Positions 7,964-18,032 are shown, counted from the stretch's first letter. The stretch: DNA of 64,000 nt from an uncultured Muribaculaceae bacterium (GCA_910579845.1 CAJTWL010000001.1:139839-203838), one strand, 5' to 3'. Numbers and translations: made by a program. Notes: generated from the sequence alone by a model not told the origin.

Positions 7964-8005
7964 TGCAAAGTTAATAAACGTAACGCATTTTTTATTAACT
8001 TTGCA
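7964..8005. promoter_or_regulatory. Symmetric divergent promoter for the kinase operon and pgk
   Basis: A perfect 15-bp inverted repeat, TGCAAAGTTAATAAA at 7964-7978 and its complement at 7991-8005, contains a -7 element TAACTTTG on each strand (minus 7973-7966, plus 7996-8003). The two -7 boxes are 22 bp apart, so the -33 region of each falls on the other's -7 box. Confidence 0.75.
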
Positions 8006-8072
8006 ACGAAGCATTAATCAAAAAAGCAATAAAACCCAAATAAAGATCAAAACCAATAAAAAAGATACAGCA

Positions 8073-9326
8073 ATGGCTAAAATCGAAGATTTCAATTTTA
8101 ATGGTAAAAAAGCCATAGTCAGGGTAGACTTCAACGTACCCTTGGATGAGAACGGCAACATTACAGATGACACACGTATACGTGGCGCTCTCCCCACACT
8201 TAAAAAGATCCTTGCTGACGGAGGAAGTCTGATTCTGATGTCTCACATGGGAAAACCCAAAGGAAAGATAAACACAAAACTCAGTCTTTCACAAATACGT
8301 GAAGCAGTTGCCAAGGCTTTAGGTACAGATGTAAAATTTGCTCCGGACTGTGCAAAAGCATCCGAAGCGGCAAAAGACCTAAAACCCGGAGAAGTTCTTC
8401 TTCTCGAGAACTTGCGCTTCTATCCCGAAGAGGAGGGCAAGCCTGTAGGTATCGAAAAAACAGATCCCGCATACGACGAGGCAAAAAAGGCAATGAAAGA
8501 GAGTCAGAAAGAATTTGCCAAGACTCTTGCAAACTATGCGGACGTTTATGTTAATGATGCATTCGGCACAGCACACCGTCGTCACGCTTCAACAGCCGTG
8601 ATAGCCGACTATTTTGATCAAGACCACAAAATGCTCGGATTCCTTATGGAGAAAGAGGTCAAAGCGGTCGACAATATTCTTAAGGATATAAAGCGTCCGT
8701 TTACAGCGATCATGGGCGGTTCCAAAGTATCTACAAAAATAGGAATCATCGAGAATCTAATGGACAAGGTTGACAACCTCATTCTTTGTGGCGGAATGAC
8801 TTATACATTTGCCAAAGCAATGGGAGGCAATATTGGAAAATCCATATGTGAGACAGACAAGCTTGACCTCGCTTTGGATATAATGAAAAAAGCTAAAGAG
8901 AAAGGTGTCAACCTCGTGCTCGGCACAGACTGTGTCGCTGCAGACGATTTCAACAACAATGCCAACACTCAGATATGCTCAGTAATGAACATACCGGAAG
9001 GCTGGGAGGGTCTTGATGCAGGTCCGGAATCTATCAAAGCGTTCCGCGAAGTTATTGTCCCTGCAAAGACAATTCTTTGGAACGGACCTGCCGGCGTATT
9101 TGAATTCGACAACTTCACTGCCGGATCAAGAGCAATTGCAGAAGCTATTGTCGAGGCGACCAAGAATGGTGCATTCTCACTCGTTGGCGGAGGAGACTCT
9201 GTGGCTTGTGTAAACAAATTCGGAGTCGCAGACAGCGTTTCTTATGTATCTACCGGAGGCGGCGCTCTACTCGAGGCTATCGAAGGAAAAACACTTCCCG
9301 GTGTAGCTGCTGTTGAAGAAAAATAA
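8073..9326 (+). CDS. pgk: Phosphoglycerate kinase
   Basis: A 417-residue enzyme of glycolysis that transfers phosphate between 1,3-bisphosphoglycerate and ADP. Family motifs are clear: [19 protein letters not shown] near the N-terminus, [46 protein letters not shown], and the nucleotide-binding end [17 protein letters not shown] with [10 protein letters not shown] start at the ATG at 8073; an in-frame TTG at 8001 lies inside the promoter -7 element and cannot be the start. Transcription would begin about 65 nt upstream of the ATG, and a strong terminator follows at 9369-9406, so the gene is probably monocistronic. Confidence 0.98.
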   Translation: MAKIEDFNFNGKKAIVRVDFNVPLDENGNITDDTRIRGALPTLKKILADGGSLILMSHMGKPKGKINTKLSLSQIREAVAKALGTDVKFAPDCAKASEAAKDLKPGEVLLLENLRFYPEEEGKPVGIEKTDPAYDEAKKAMKESQKEFAKTLANYADVYVNDAFGTAHRRHASTAVIADYFDQDHKMLGFLMEKEVKAVDNILKDIKRPFTAIMGGSKVSTKIGIIENLMDKVDNLILCGGMTYTFAKAMGGNIGKSICETDKLDLALDIMKKAKEKGVNLVLGTDCVAADDFNNNANTQICSVMNIPEGWEGLDAGPESIKAFREVIVPAKTILWNGPAGVFEFDNFTAGSRAIAEAIVEATKNGAFSLVGGGDSVACVNKFGVADSVSYVSTGGGALLEAIEGKTLPGVAAVEEK

Positions 9327-9368
9327 AATAACCGAATACTGTTTGACTACAGTTGACCTTATGCTACT

Positions 9369-9406
9369 AAAATCGGCTCGAAGTATCGGACTTCAAGCCG
9401 ATTTTT
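9369..9406 (+). terminator. Terminator of pgk
   Basis: AAAATCGGCTCGAAGT pairs with ACTTCAAGCCGATTTT (one mismatch) across a 5-nt loop, followed by T residues. Confidence 0.85.
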
Positions 9407-9448
9407 AATAAAAACCCGTAAAGGATATTAAATTTTTCAAGCCGACCG

Positions 9449-9478
9449 TTGTTTTAATCAAAATAAATTGTAATTTTG
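9449..9478 (+). promoter_or_regulatory. Promoter of the exbB-exbD-exbD-tonB operon
   Basis: -33 TTG at 9449-9451, a 19-bp spacer and -7 TAATTTTG at 9471-9478, a close consensus match. The leader is about 120 nt and contains a small hairpin (CTCGACCACGAG). Confidence 0.75.
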
Positions 9479-9606
9479 CAATGCATACCCTGAAAAAACT
9501 CGACCACGAGGGTCCATAACGGGAGTCGCATTAATAGCAAAGAAAAAAGAAACAATAATATAAAATAATTTAAACATTAACAAATCAATTAAAAATCAGA
9601 ACGATT

Positions 9607-10452
9607 ATGGAATCTCAGAAACCTGCAGCAACTCCTGTTTCTGCAAAAATCAAAAAAGAGGAAAAGATCAGTAACGTGCGTGGTATCCGCAACGCATTTA
9701 TTGTGATCATCGCATGCGCTATCGCAGCAGTATGTATCTTCCTTTTCGGAATGGGCTATTCCGGCAACTTCGAGGGTAATGATCCCGCCGGTCATCCTCT
9801 CAATCTCGCCGGTACTGTTTACAAAGGTGGTTTCATCGTACCTATCCTGATGACATTGCTTCTCACAGTAATCGTATTGTCAATCGAGCGTTCAATAGCT
9901 ATCAGCTCAGCTTCAGGTAAAGGCAACACCACAAAATTTGTTGCTGACATCAAAGCTGACCTTGCAGCAAACAAAATCGATGCCGCTATGGAGCGTTGCA
10001 AAAAACAGAAAGGTTCTGTAGCATCAGTTGTTTACAATACATTGGTACGCTACAAAGAGATGGATGCGAACGACACATTGAGCAAAGAGCAGAAACTTAC
10101 AACTCTCCGCAACGAGGTTGAAGAGGCTACAGCACTTGAGATGCCAGGTCTGTCTCAGAATCTTCCAATCATCGCTACTCTTACAACACTTGGTACACTT
10201 GTCGGACTTCTCGGTACTGTAATGGGTATGATCAAATCATTCCAGGCTCTTGCATCTTCAGGTTCTCCTGACTCTACAGAACTTTCTACCGGTATTTCTG
10301 AGGCACTTGTGAACACAGCGTTCGGTATCGCAACCGGTGCATTCGCCGTAATTTCTTACAACTACTTCACCAATAAGATTGATAACCTTACCTACGCTAT
10401 CGACGAAATCGGTTTCTCTATCGTAGCGACATTCGCAGCTACCCACAAGTAA
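9607..10452 (+). CDS. exbB: MotA/TolQ/ExbB-type proton channel protein
   Basis: A 281-residue inner-membrane protein with the ExbB layout: a helix at ~34-56 (AFIVIIACAIAAVCIFLFG), another at ~78-95 (FIVPILMTLLLTVIVLS), a cytoplasmic region, and the conserved pair of C-terminal helices (LPIIATLTTLGTLVGLLGTV and TAFGIATGAFAVISYNYF). The conserved ERS motif after helix two (SIERSIAIS) is present. With ExbD it forms the proton-driven motor that energises TonB at outer-membrane receptors. It is first of four tightly spaced genes ending at a terminator at 12950-12983, so the energy module is encoded as one transcript. Confidence 0.95.
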   Translation: MESQKPAATPVSAKIKKEEKISNVRGIRNAFIVIIACAIAAVCIFLFGMGYSGNFEGNDPAGHPLNLAGTVYKGGFIVPILMTLLLTVIVLSIERSIAISSASGKGNTTKFVADIKADLAANKIDAAMERCKKQKGSVASVVYNTLVRYKEMDANDTLSKEQKLTTLRNEVEEATALEMPGLSQNLPIIATLTTLGTLVGLLGTVMGMIKSFQALASSGSPDSTELSTGISEALVNTAFGIATGAFAVISYNYFTNKIDNLTYAIDEIGFSIVATFAATHK

Positions 10453-10508
10453 TCTGCACGCAACGAGAAATATAACCAAACTAAAACCGAAAAAAGTTAA
10501 TAGCTAAT

Positions 10509-11234
10509 ATGGGAAGAGTAAAAATTGCAAGAAAAAGCACATTCATCGACATGACCGCGATGAGTGATGTTACCGTGCTTTTGCTTACCTTCTTCATGTT
10601 GACATCTACCTTCCTTTCAAAGGAGCCTGCAACTGTTATTACCCCGCCCTCCGTTTCAACGGAGAAGGTTCAGGAAACTAACTTCGTTCAGGTTCTGTTG
10701 AGTCCGGAAGGGAAAGTATGGCTGACCATGAACAATGACACCTCCGCAAACTGGAGTAATGAAAAAATGAAAATGGCATTGTTGGATAAGGTAGCCGAAA
10801 TCTACAACGAGCAACATAAGAACAAATTAAGCTTCACACCGGAGCAAAAGTACGCCTTCAGCAAATTAGGTTCATTCGGTGTGCCGTTGGCACAAATGGG
10901 TGAATTTCTGAACCTGGCAAGCCAGCAGGAGGGTCAGACCCAAATGGACAAATGGTTGTCAGGCGAAGATGAGAATCCTAACCACGTAACCGGTATTCCA
11001 ATCTCTTGGAACTCCGATGAGCAGAGACCGAATGAATTCCAAATGTGGATGAAAGCTATGCGTCAGACAGAGAACTCCAACCTCGCTGACAAGATCAAAG
11101 ATGGAACAGGTGTTGCCATCAAGGCAGATCAGAACACAGCTTTCGACGTTGTACACATGGTAATGGACAATCTCCAGACCATCCACATGAACAAGTTTAC
11201 ATTATTGACCGCTCTTAAAGGGCCTGAAGAATAA
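10509..11234 (+). CDS. exbD: ExbD/TolR family protein (first copy)
   Basis: A 241-residue protein with a short N-terminal cytoplasmic part, one transmembrane helix at ~18-36 and a periplasmic domain. The helix region FIDMTAMSDVTVLLLTFFML carries the membrane Asp (SDVT) expected to carry protons in ExbD/TolR. It is longer than typical ExbD (~140 residues) because of an insert around residues 65-185, which includes GEDENPNHVTGIPISWNSDE. The start is 56 bp after exbB and the end is 6 bp before the second exbD, so the genes are co-transcribed. Confidence 0.93.
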   Translation: MGRVKIARKSTFIDMTAMSDVTVLLLTFFMLTSTFLSKEPATVITPPSVSTEKVQETNFVQVLLSPEGKVWLTMNNDTSANWSNEKMKMALLDKVAEIYNEQHKNKLSFTPEQKYAFSKLGSFGVPLAQMGEFLNLASQQEGQTQMDKWLSGEDENPNHVTGIPISWNSDEQRPNEFQMWMKAMRQTENSNLADKIKDGTGVAIKADQNTAFDVVHMVMDNLQTIHMNKFTLLTALKGPEE

Positions 11235-11240
11235 TAGAAA

Positions 11241-12020
11241 ATGGCAGAAGTTCAACAAAACGATGGTGGCGGCAAAGGCAAAGCGCACCAGAAGAAAATG
11301 CAGATCCGCGTGGATTTCACGCCGATGGTCGACATGAACATGTTGCTTATCACATTCTTCATGCTCTGTACGACAATGATCAAATCGCAAACATTGACAA
11401 TTGCACTTCCTTCAAATGAAAAAGTTCAGAATGAAGAGAACATGTCACAGGCTTCAGCCGACGACGCTGTAACAATCATTCTTGACGCAAAACGTAAAGT
11501 TGGTTCATTTGATGTGGATACAGTGAACGGTAAAGTTGTTCCTATTGTATACTACTACTTCGGTAAACCGGGTGGTGATGCAGGTATAATCGGTGCCGGT
11601 GGCACAGTATTGTCCGAGAACAACAACCTTCAGGAATCTGAATTCCTTGCAAACGATGAAAAATCAGGAAAAGCACGCGGTATCCGCGACATTATCCAGA
11701 AACGTAACAAGGATGTCTTGACCGAGATCAATAAGCTTAAAAAGAAATATCAGGATGGCGGATTCGGAAGTCTCGAAACAAAAGACGGTCGCGAAAAAGC
11801 ACAGGCAGCTTATGATCAGGAAGCCTCAAAAGTCAGAAAGAATGAGAATTTGAAGAAACCGATTATCATCATCAAATCCACACCGCAGGCTTCATACGGA
11901 AGTCTCGTGTCTGTACTTGACGAGATGCAGATCAATTCAATCTCCAAATATCAGATCGATAACATGACAAAAGCGGATTCCCTTATGGTAATCGACTATC
12001 AAAACAGTCATCATAAATAA
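11241..12020 (+). CDS. exbD: ExbD/TolR family protein (second copy)
   Basis: A 259-residue paralogue of the preceding gene. The N-terminal helix region RVDFTPMVDMNMLLITFFML contains the membrane Asp in the MVDMN motif, the classic ExbD form. The periplasmic part is extended, with a charged segment (IQKRNKDVLTEINKLKKKYQ) likely to form a coiled coil, and ends in the ExbD-like fold with KPIIIIKSTPQASYGSLV. Two ExbD proteins of different sequence in one operon are common in Bacteroidetes and may form a heterodimer in the channel. The gene lies 6 bp after the first copy and 36 bp before tonB. Confidence 0.94.
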   Translation: MAEVQQNDGGGKGKAHQKKMQIRVDFTPMVDMNMLLITFFMLCTTMIKSQTLTIALPSNEKVQNEENMSQASADDAVTIILDAKRKVGSFDVDTVNGKVVPIVYYYFGKPGGDAGIIGAGGTVLSENNNLQESEFLANDEKSGKARGIRDIIQKRNKDVLTEINKLKKKYQDGGFGSLETKDGREKAQAAYDQEASKVRKNENLKKPIIIIKSTPQASYGSLVSVLDEMQINSISKYQIDNMTKADSLMVIDYQNSHHK

Positions 12021-12056
12021 AGTGTCAGATTAATTAACCTTAAAGCAAAAAAAGAA

Positions 12057-12926
12057 ATGGCTAAAAGAAATGTAGATCTGACCTCGGCTGAATGGCGTGA
12101 CCTAATCTTCGCAGATAAAAATAAAGAATTTGGTGCATACCAACTGCGTAAGAGTAGTGACAAACGTCACAACATGGCAGCGCTATACACCTTGATTGGA
12201 TTGGTAGTAATATTTTTCCTCATCATCGGATTCAGCAAGTGGAGCGACTATCGTGCAGAGCAACAAGCTCTCGCACTTCAGGAGCAACGTGAGAAAATGA
12301 TGGCGGCGGCTCTTGCTCAGGAAGAAGAAATTCCGGAAGAGCCCGAAGTAGAGGAACAGAAATTTGAACAACCTGAAATTGAAGTACCCGAAGAGGTTCT
12401 GGCAACTGTTCAGGTCACTCAGATCGCTATTGTCGATGCAGACAAAGTGAAGAATGAAGTGATGGATATGGACACCCAGAAGGAGGACAATACGGCTCGT
12501 GGTGTTGTAACCCAAGAGGGTAGCGATGATGCAGATAAATTCAAAGCAGTTCAAGAGCAGGTTGTAGTTAAAGAACCCGAACCTGAAGTTAAACCCAAAG
12601 AGGAGGAGATTTTCGTTGCTGTAGAGCAACAGGCCGAATTCCCCGGAGGTCAGGGTGCTTTGATGAAATGGCTTAGCAACAATATTCGTTATCCCGAATC
12701 TGCACAGCAGAACGATATTCAGGGTCGAGTAATCGTTAAATTCGTCGTAGAAAAAGACGGATCCATCGGTAAAACAGAGATTCTGAAAGGTGTGGATAAA
12801 GATCTTGACCGCGAAGCACTCCGTGTAGTTAAGAAGATGCCACGCTGGCAACCAGGTAAAAACAATGGTGTTGCCGTACGAAGCTACTTCAACCTTCCGG
12901 TTGTGTTCCGTCTGCAAAACCAATAA
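12057..12926 (+). CDS. tonB: Energy transducer TonB
   Basis: A 289-residue protein with the TonB plan: a cytoplasmic N-terminus that includes the Bacteroidetes-typical FGAYQLRK segment, a transmembrane helix at ~42-59 (LYTLIGLVVIFFLIIGF), a long Pro/Glu/Val-rich periplasmic spacer (~88-200) and a C-terminal TonB domain at ~205-289 (NIRYPESAQQNDIQGRVIVK, then REALRVVKKMPRWQPGKNNG). It transmits energy from the ExbB-ExbD motor to outer-membrane receptors such as the one encoded next. The operon ends with the hairpin at 12950-12983. Confidence 0.96.
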   Translation: MAKRNVDLTSAEWRDLIFADKNKEFGAYQLRKSSDKRHNMAALYTLIGLVVIFFLIIGFSKWSDYRAEQQALALQEQREKMMAAALAQEEEIPEEPEVEEQKFEQPEIEVPEEVLATVQVTQIAIVDADKVKNEVMDMDTQKEDNTARGVVTQEGSDDADKFKAVQEQVVVKEPEPEVKPKEEEIFVAVEQQAEFPGGQGALMKWLSNNIRYPESAQQNDIQGRVIVKFVVEKDGSIGKTEILKGVDKDLDREALRVVKKMPRWQPGKNNGVAVRSYFNLPVVFRLQNQ

Positions 12927-12949
12927 TTGGAATAAGATTCCACAAGATA

Positions 12950-12983
12950 AAAAGGAGAGTATCCGTCGGGATACTCTCCTTTT
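12950..12983 (+). terminator. Terminator of the exbB-tonB operon
   Basis: A perfect 15-bp stem AAAAGGAGAGTATCC with loop GTCG, followed by T residues. Confidence 0.92.
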
Positions 12984-13043
12984 TATATCCTACCTTATCC
13001 ATAAGGCAATATTAGAAGGGATAAATCCGTTTTTCAATTGTCT

Positions 13044-15446
13044 ATGTTCAGGATTATTCTCACCATAATAATATTATTTGCATCAGATATAGCTATCAGT
13101 GCAGCCAATGTCATAATAACGGGCAAGGTTATTGACAATGAAGACAAACCTGTGGAGTTTGCAACAGTCCGTGTAGCCGGTACTGCTGTCGGTACAAATA
13201 CGAATCTAAAGGGTGTTTATTCTCTTTCAGTAGCTGAGAAGGACACCATTGAAGTTGTATATACATGTATCGGATTTAAAACAATAAGCAAGAAGCTTAT
13301 AAATCCACGGGGTGAACTGACAGTCAATGTCCGCATGTACCCCAATGACGTAGAACTGAAAGAGCTTGAGGTTCTCGGATTCCGCAACAATATCAACGGA
13401 ATGCAGAGTTTTGATACCGAGAGCTTCAAGCTGTCTCCCGACGTTTCCGGAGGTAGCGTAGAAGCTATGATAACAACTATGCCTGGAGTAAATTCATCTA
13501 ACGAGTTGAGTTCACAATATTCAGTGCGAGGCGGATCTTTTGACGAGAATTCCGTAAAAATCAATGGTGTAGAGATCTATAGACCTCAATTGGTAAGATC
13601 CGGTCAACAAGAAGGTCTGAGTATAATTAATCCAAGTATGGTAGGAAACCTAAAATTTTCCTCCGGAGGTTTCCCTGCCCGTTATGATGACAAGATGTCG
13701 TCAGTGCTTGACATAACATATAGAGAACCGGAATCATTTGAGGGTGATGTATCTTTGAGTCTCATGGGTGCCTCTCTTACATTAGGTCAGAATTCCGGCA
13801 AGTTCTCGCAACTTCACGGTGTGAGATACAAACGAAACAATTCATTACTCTCATCGATGGATACAAAAGGAGAATACGATCCTTCATATTTCGACTATCA
13901 GACCAATATCAATCTAAAGCCCTCGGATAAACTAACAATCAATTTTCTCGGCAATATATCACTTAATCATTATAACTTCAATCCCAAGGACAGAGAGACC
14001 ACATTCGGGACAATCCAGGATGTAAAACATTTCAAAGTTTATTTCGATGGCGGCGAACGAGACAAATTTGAAACATTCTTAGGGTCTTTGTCAGCCACAT
14101 ACAGACATAACAAAGCCACAAGCTTTCAATTGGGAGCTTCAGGATTCCTCACAAATGAGCTCGTAACATATGATATTTCCGGCGAATACTGGCTCAACAA
14201 AGCCGGTACATCAGGGTCTGACGCCTTAGGTGGCGAAGTTGGTGTCGGCAAATATATGGAACATTCCCGTAACCGGCTCAAAGCATCTGTACTCAGCATT
14301 TTCCTTAATGGCACCACCCGGATAAAAAACAATCATATTACATACGGTATCAACTACAAGCGAGAGAACTTCCGTGACAGAACCAAGGAATGGGAATGGA
14401 GAGACTCAGCCGGTTATTCACTACCGGTTGCTCCAGATGGCGTGCATCTGGTATATAATCTTACATCAAAACAGAACCTTTCAACAAATAGGATTTCGGG
14501 GTTTCTGGAAGACTCGTACTATATAGATACAGAGAAAGCATATTATACGATCAACGGAGGGATAAGGTTATCTTATTGGGACTTCAACAAAGAATTACTT
14601 GTGTCACCGAGAATAAATATCTCAATGACACCGGCAGGAACAAACTGGAACCTTAGATTTGCCACAGGGCTTTATTATCAATCGCCATTCTACAAGGAAT
14701 TCCGAATTACCAACACTGATGAATACGGCAACAGTTCGGTAGACTTGAACAACGACATCAAATCTCCGAGAAGTCTACAATTTATACTGGGTGCTGATTA
14801 TACATTCCGTGCAATGAACAGACCGTTTAAAATCACGGGAGAAGCATATTATAAGAATCTATCTAATCTGATTTCATACGAATATGACAATTTGAAAATC
14901 AACTATACAGGCAAAAACGATTCAAAAGGATATATTGCAGGAGTGGACCTCAAGTTATTCGGTCAATTCGTTGAAGGCTCTGATTCTTGGCTAAGCTTCT
15001 CACTGATGAAAACCAATCAGACACTTGATGGGAAAAAAGTACCCCTTCCAAGCGATCAGCGATATTCCGTAAATCTATATTTTACCGACTATTTCCCTAA
15101 ATTTCCAAAGCTGAAATTCAGTCTTAATGCCGTGCTTGCAGATGGACTTACAATGACAGCACCGCATAAAAGCCGGACTCAATCCTATTTCCGAGCTCCC
15201 GCCTACAAACGAGTTGACATCGGGGTAAGCTATCAGCTTGTAGGTGCGCCTACAGATGGAGTGCGACCATATAACATCTGGAGACATTTTAAAAGCATTG
15301 TCGTAGGTTTAGACTGCTTCAATCTATTGGATTTGAGCAACGTCAGCAGCTACTACTGGGTAACAGACGTCAATAATATACAATATGCAGTACCCAACTA
15401 CCTCACAAGGCGTCAGATAAACGTCCGTCTCTCGGCAGAATTCTAA
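13044..15446 (+). CDS. TonB-dependent outer-membrane receptor
   Basis: An 800-residue receptor. The signal peptide is IILTIIILFASDIAISA; I take the ATG at 13044 rather than the TTG at 13038. Residues ~24-105 are a carboxypeptidase-regulatory-like domain (ITGKVIDNEDKPVEFATVRV). The plug domain follows (VEAMITTMPGVNSSNELSSQ, YSVRGGSFDENSVKINGVEI), then a beta-barrel that ends in phenylalanine (INVRLSAEF), as outer-membrane barrels do. There is no SusD partner nearby, so this is not a typical SusC of a polysaccharide locus; the substrate is unknown. Its position just behind the TonB operon, but after a terminator, suggests separate transcription. Confidence 0.93.
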   Translation: MFRIILTIIILFASDIAISAANVIITGKVIDNEDKPVEFATVRVAGTAVGTNTNLKGVYSLSVAEKDTIEVVYTCIGFKTISKKLINPRGELTVNVRMYPNDVELKELEVLGFRNNINGMQSFDTESFKLSPDVSGGSVEAMITTMPGVNSSNELSSQYSVRGGSFDENSVKINGVEIYRPQLVRSGQQEGLSIINPSMVGNLKFSSGGFPARYDDKMSSVLDITYREPESFEGDVSLSLMGASLTLGQNSGKFSQLHGVRYKRNNSLLSSMDTKGEYDPSYFDYQTNINLKPSDKLTINFLGNISLNHYNFNPKDRETTFGTIQDVKHFKVYFDGGERDKFETFLGSLSATYRHNKATSFQLGASGFLTNELVTYDISGEYWLNKAGTSGSDALGGEVGVGKYMEHSRNRLKASVLSIFLNGTTRIKNNHITYGINYKRENFRDRTKEWEWRDSAGYSLPVAPDGVHLVYNLTSKQNLSTNRISGFLEDSYYIDTEKAYYTINGGIRLSYWDFNKELLVSPRINISMTPAGTNWNLRFATGLYYQSPFYKEFRITNTDEYGNSSVDLNNDIKSPRSLQFILGADYTFRAMNRPFKITGEAYYKNLSNLISYEYDNLKINYTGKNDSKGYIAGVDLKLFGQFVEGSDSWLSFSLMKTNQTLDGKKVPLPSDQRYSVNLYFTDYFPKFPKLKFSLNAVLADGLTMTAPHKSRTQSYFRAPAYKRVDIGVSYQLVGAPTDGVRPYNIWRHFKSIVVGLDCFNLLDLSNVSSYYWVTDVNNIQYAVPNYLTRRQINVRLSAEF

Positions 15447-15486
15447 TAACAAAATGGATTTATGAAACTCATTTAGTAATATAAAT

Positions 15487-15523
15487 AAGAGCCGGTTCGA
15501 CGATAAATGTAGAACCGGCTCTT
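15487..15523. terminator. Bidirectional terminator between the receptor and the SH3 protein
   Basis: 12-bp arms AAGAGCCGGTTC and GAACCGGCTCTT enclose a 13-nt loop, between the convergent ends at 15446 and 15537. Confidence 0.8.
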
Positions 15524-15536
15524 ACAGATAGTCTAT

Positions 15537-16406
15537 TTATTTTATTCTTACAAATTTGGAAAGATCATTTTTAGTAAAATATATATCAGGATTCGTCCGA
15601 AACAGGCGTATTGACCTATAATTATCACTCTTTCTCAGCTCTTTTACCAATTCACCCCATCTCTCCGGCGAAATGTTTGAAACATCCGTATAACCAACAT
15701 TCTCACCATTAAAAACGAAGGGACTCATAGTGTTCTCACCGAACTCCCACATAAGACAGGGAGGATTACTGTCAGACTGTGCCCATAATTTTAACGGGGT
15801 ATCCTTGGGAACCTCATTACCGGTAGTACCAACCGTGGAACTCATCACATTCCTAACGGCATTCCCGTCTTTAGCAAGAGTACCTATTTTAATAGCATCC
15901 CCCTCCGGAGTATAGTTCTGAGTTATAACAAGACCTTCGGGATAAATTGTAACTATTGTAACAACCAGAAGCTCCTCCCCTCCTACTCCCTCATCACCAT
16001 ACATTATCTTTTCAGCATATCCCCAAACCTGAGGAGACTTAATTGACTCACAATCGAATGGTTCTGTCTCTATTATATCAATAAATTTTTTTGATATATA
16101 TCGTTTTGAATTAGTATCAAAAGTATCTAACGTGTGTATCTCACACCAGTCACCAGAGGGTTTTACAAAAAAACGTTGCCCCTTATATGCAGGCATTACT
16201 TCCGACTTCGATTTTCTTCCGTTAAATTCAGTAAAAATAGAATATGCCTTAGGATAATTAGTCCCGGGACCGGTCCTAATATTGACATCATCAGTATTTA
16301 CTTCCGCCAAATAGTATTCATTCATTGGGACCCTTACTTTTGCTTCAGCTGCGATGGCTGTCAAAACAACACAAATTAAAACAAACAATTTTATTAGATT
16401 ATTCAT
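15537..16406 (-). CDS. Secreted protein with bacterial SH3 domain
   Basis: A 289-residue protein with a signal peptide (LIKLFVLICVVLTAIAAEA). Residues ~28-110 match a bacterial SH3 domain: DDVNIRTGPGTNYPKAYSIF is the signature, followed by GQRFFVKPSGDWCEIHTLD and YISKKFID. Such domains often bind peptidoglycan peptides. The C-terminal ~170 residues are not recognised; a repeated use of Trp, Gly and Glu suggests a globular beta-rich domain. A minus-strand -7 element TAAATTTG lies at 16494-16487. The gene stands alone and is convergent with the receptor gene. Confidence 0.8.
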   Translation of the reverse strand: MNNLIKLFVLICVVLTAIAAEAKVRVPMNEYYLAEVNTDDVNIRTGPGTNYPKAYSIFTEFNGRKSKSEVMPAYKGQRFFVKPSGDWCEIHTLDTFDTNSKRYISKKFIDIIETEPFDCESIKSPQVWGYAEKIMYGDEGVGGEELLVVTIVTIYPEGLVITQNYTPEGDAIKIGTLAKDGNAVRNVMSSTVGTTGNEVPKDTPLKLWAQSDSNPPCLMWEFGENTMSPFVFNGENVGYTDVSNISPERWGELVKELRKSDNYRSIRLFRTNPDIYFTKNDLSKFVRIK

Positions 16407-16486
16407 AATTAAGAAGATATTAATTAATCAACTCATTAAATTTAAACGTAAGTGTTAAGTCATTTAGTTAATACATATTCACAGCA

Positions 16487-16494
16487 CAAATTTA
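16487..16494 (-). promoter_or_regulatory. -7 element of the SH3-protein gene
   Basis: Minus-strand TAAATTTG, 81 bp upstream of the start. Confidence 0.55.
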
Positions 16495-16595
16495 GTGAAA
16501 ATTATGAAATTCTACATTAGAACAATATAGATGTCGGCATACTTATGAATCAATACAAGTTTGGTTTCTCATTTTCAACAGTAATGGAACTACGT

Positions 16596-16626
16596 TTGAA
16601 TATTAGCGAAATGTTTAGTAATTTCG
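16596..16626 (+). promoter_or_regulatory. Promoter of hisS
   Basis: TTG at 16596-16598 and TAATTTCG (one mismatch to TAnnTTTG) at 16619-16626, spacer 20 bp. This gives a leader of about 15 nt. Confidence 0.5.
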
Positions 16627-16647
16627 CATAAAATTCAGACAACAATC

Positions 16648-18012
16648 ATGGCACAGAAACCAAGCATACCCAAGGGAACACGAGACTTCTCGCCTATAGA
16701 GATGGCTCGCAGAAACTATATTTTCGATACAATAAAGAGATCTTTCAAATTATTTGGATATAAACATATAGAAACTCCTGCAGTAGAAAATCTTAGTACA
16801 CTGATGGGTAAATATGGAGAAGAGGGAGACAAACTACTTTTCAAAATCCTTAATTCCGGAGATTTTCTGAAGAATGCTTCCGATGAGGAACTGACAGAGC
16901 GCGCCCTTCCGAAGCTCACAAATAAACTGTGCGAGAAAGGGCTAAGATATGATCTTACAGTGCCATTCGCACGTTTTGTAGTTCAGCATCGCAATGAGTT
17001 GCAGATGCCATTCAAAAGATTCCAGATCCAACCGGTATGGCGTGCCGATCGTCCGCAAAAAGGTCGCTATCGCGAGTTCTACCAATGCGACGCAGATGTC
17101 GTAGGCTCCGATTCTCTTAATAATGAAATAGAATTACTCTCTCTTATAGACACGGTATTTTCGGATTTAGGCATTAGAATACTGATAAAAGTGAACAATA
17201 GAAAGATTCTTGCCGGCATTGCAGAAACCATCGGTGAATCAGAAAAAATTGTCGATATAACCGTTGCAATTGATAAGATAGACAAAATCGGTATCGAAAA
17301 TGTCAACTCCGAACTAAGGGAGAAAGGACTATCTGAAAATGCCATAGGGAAATTGCGTCCTATCCTTGAAATGCAAGGTTCCAATGACGAAAAACTCAAT
17401 TTAATGGCTGAGTTCCTTAAAGATTCTGAAACAGGAATGAAAGGAATAGAAGAAATGCGCACCGTACTCGACGGATTCGACAGGCTTGGTCATGAAAGCA
17501 TTGTCGAGGCAGATCTTTCACTTGCCCGTGGACTGAATTATTATACAGGAACAATTATAGAAGCAAAAGCCCGTGACGTAGAGATCGGAAGCATCACAGG
17601 TGGCGGTCGATATGACAATCTGACGGGAGTCTTTGGAGTTTCCGGATTATCGGGTGTCGGAATATCCTTTGGTGCCGACAGAATATACGATGTGATGAAC
17701 CAGCTGGATCTATATCCATCCTCAATAACAGAAAGCGTAAAGATACTTTTTGTAAACTTCGGAGATTCCGAAGCATTGCAATCAATGAAATATGTTAGAA
17801 TTCTTCGATCTGCAGGCATATCTGCAGAGATATACCCTGACTCTGCTAAAATGAAGAAACAAATGACTTATGCAGACTCGGAGAATATACCATATGTAGG
17901 CATAGTTGGTGAAACAGAACTTAACGACGGAACAATTGTTGTTAAGAATATGATAGAAGGGAAACAGGAAACTCTGACCTTGCAGGAACTGATAGATAAA
18001 TTCACAGTTTAA
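16648..18012 (+). CDS. hisS: Histidine-tRNA ligase
   Basis: A 454-residue class II aminoacyl-tRNA synthetase that charges tRNA-His. Motifs are clear: [15 protein letters not shown] at the N-terminus, motif 2 as [20 protein letters not shown] followed by YQCDADVVG, the histidine-specific [11 protein letters not shown], and motif 3 around [15 protein letters not shown]. The C-terminal anticodon-binding domain occupies ~365-454. Length is normal. It is followed 20 bp later by a DUF3843-like gene, probably in the same transcript. Its substrate tRNA-His is also encoded in this window (63168-63242). Confidence 0.98.
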   Translation: MAQKPSIPKGTRDFSPIEMARRNYIFDTIKRSFKLFGYKHIETPAVENLSTLMGKYGEEGDKLLFKILNSGDFLKNASDEELTERALPKLTNKLCEKGLRYDLTVPFARFVVQHRNELQMPFKRFQIQPVWRADRPQKGRYREFYQCDADVVGSDSLNNEIELLSLIDTVFSDLGIRILIKVNNRKILAGIAETIGESEKIVDITVAIDKIDKIGIENVNSELREKGLSENAIGKLRPILEMQGSNDEKLNLMAEFLKDSETGMKGIEEMRTVLDGFDRLGHESIVEADLSLARGLNYYTGTIIEAKARDVEIGSITGGGRYDNLTGVFGVSGLSGVGISFGADRIYDVMNQLDLYPSSITESVKILFVNFGDSEALQSMKYVRILRSAGISAEIYPDSAKMKKQMTYADSENIPYVGIVGETELNDGTIVVKNMIEGKQETLTLQELIDKFTV

Positions 18013-18032
18013 GAGTATGTCATCTTACTGCT

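Noticed and set aside
8001..8072. A TTG start for pgk that would add 24 residues
   Set aside because: The TTG is part of the -7 promoter element TAACTTTG, so it would not be in the mRNA, and the added residues are absent from the family.
9485..9606. Leader of the exbB operon considered as a riboswitch
   Set aside because: Only a small CTCG/CGAG hairpin is visible, with no conserved core that I recognise.
12183..12923. A 246-codon open frame on the minus strand opposite tonB
   Set aside because: The plus-strand product is a clear TonB; the opposite frame is Phe/Leu/Asn-rich without family features and results from the Glu/Lys-rich coding strand.
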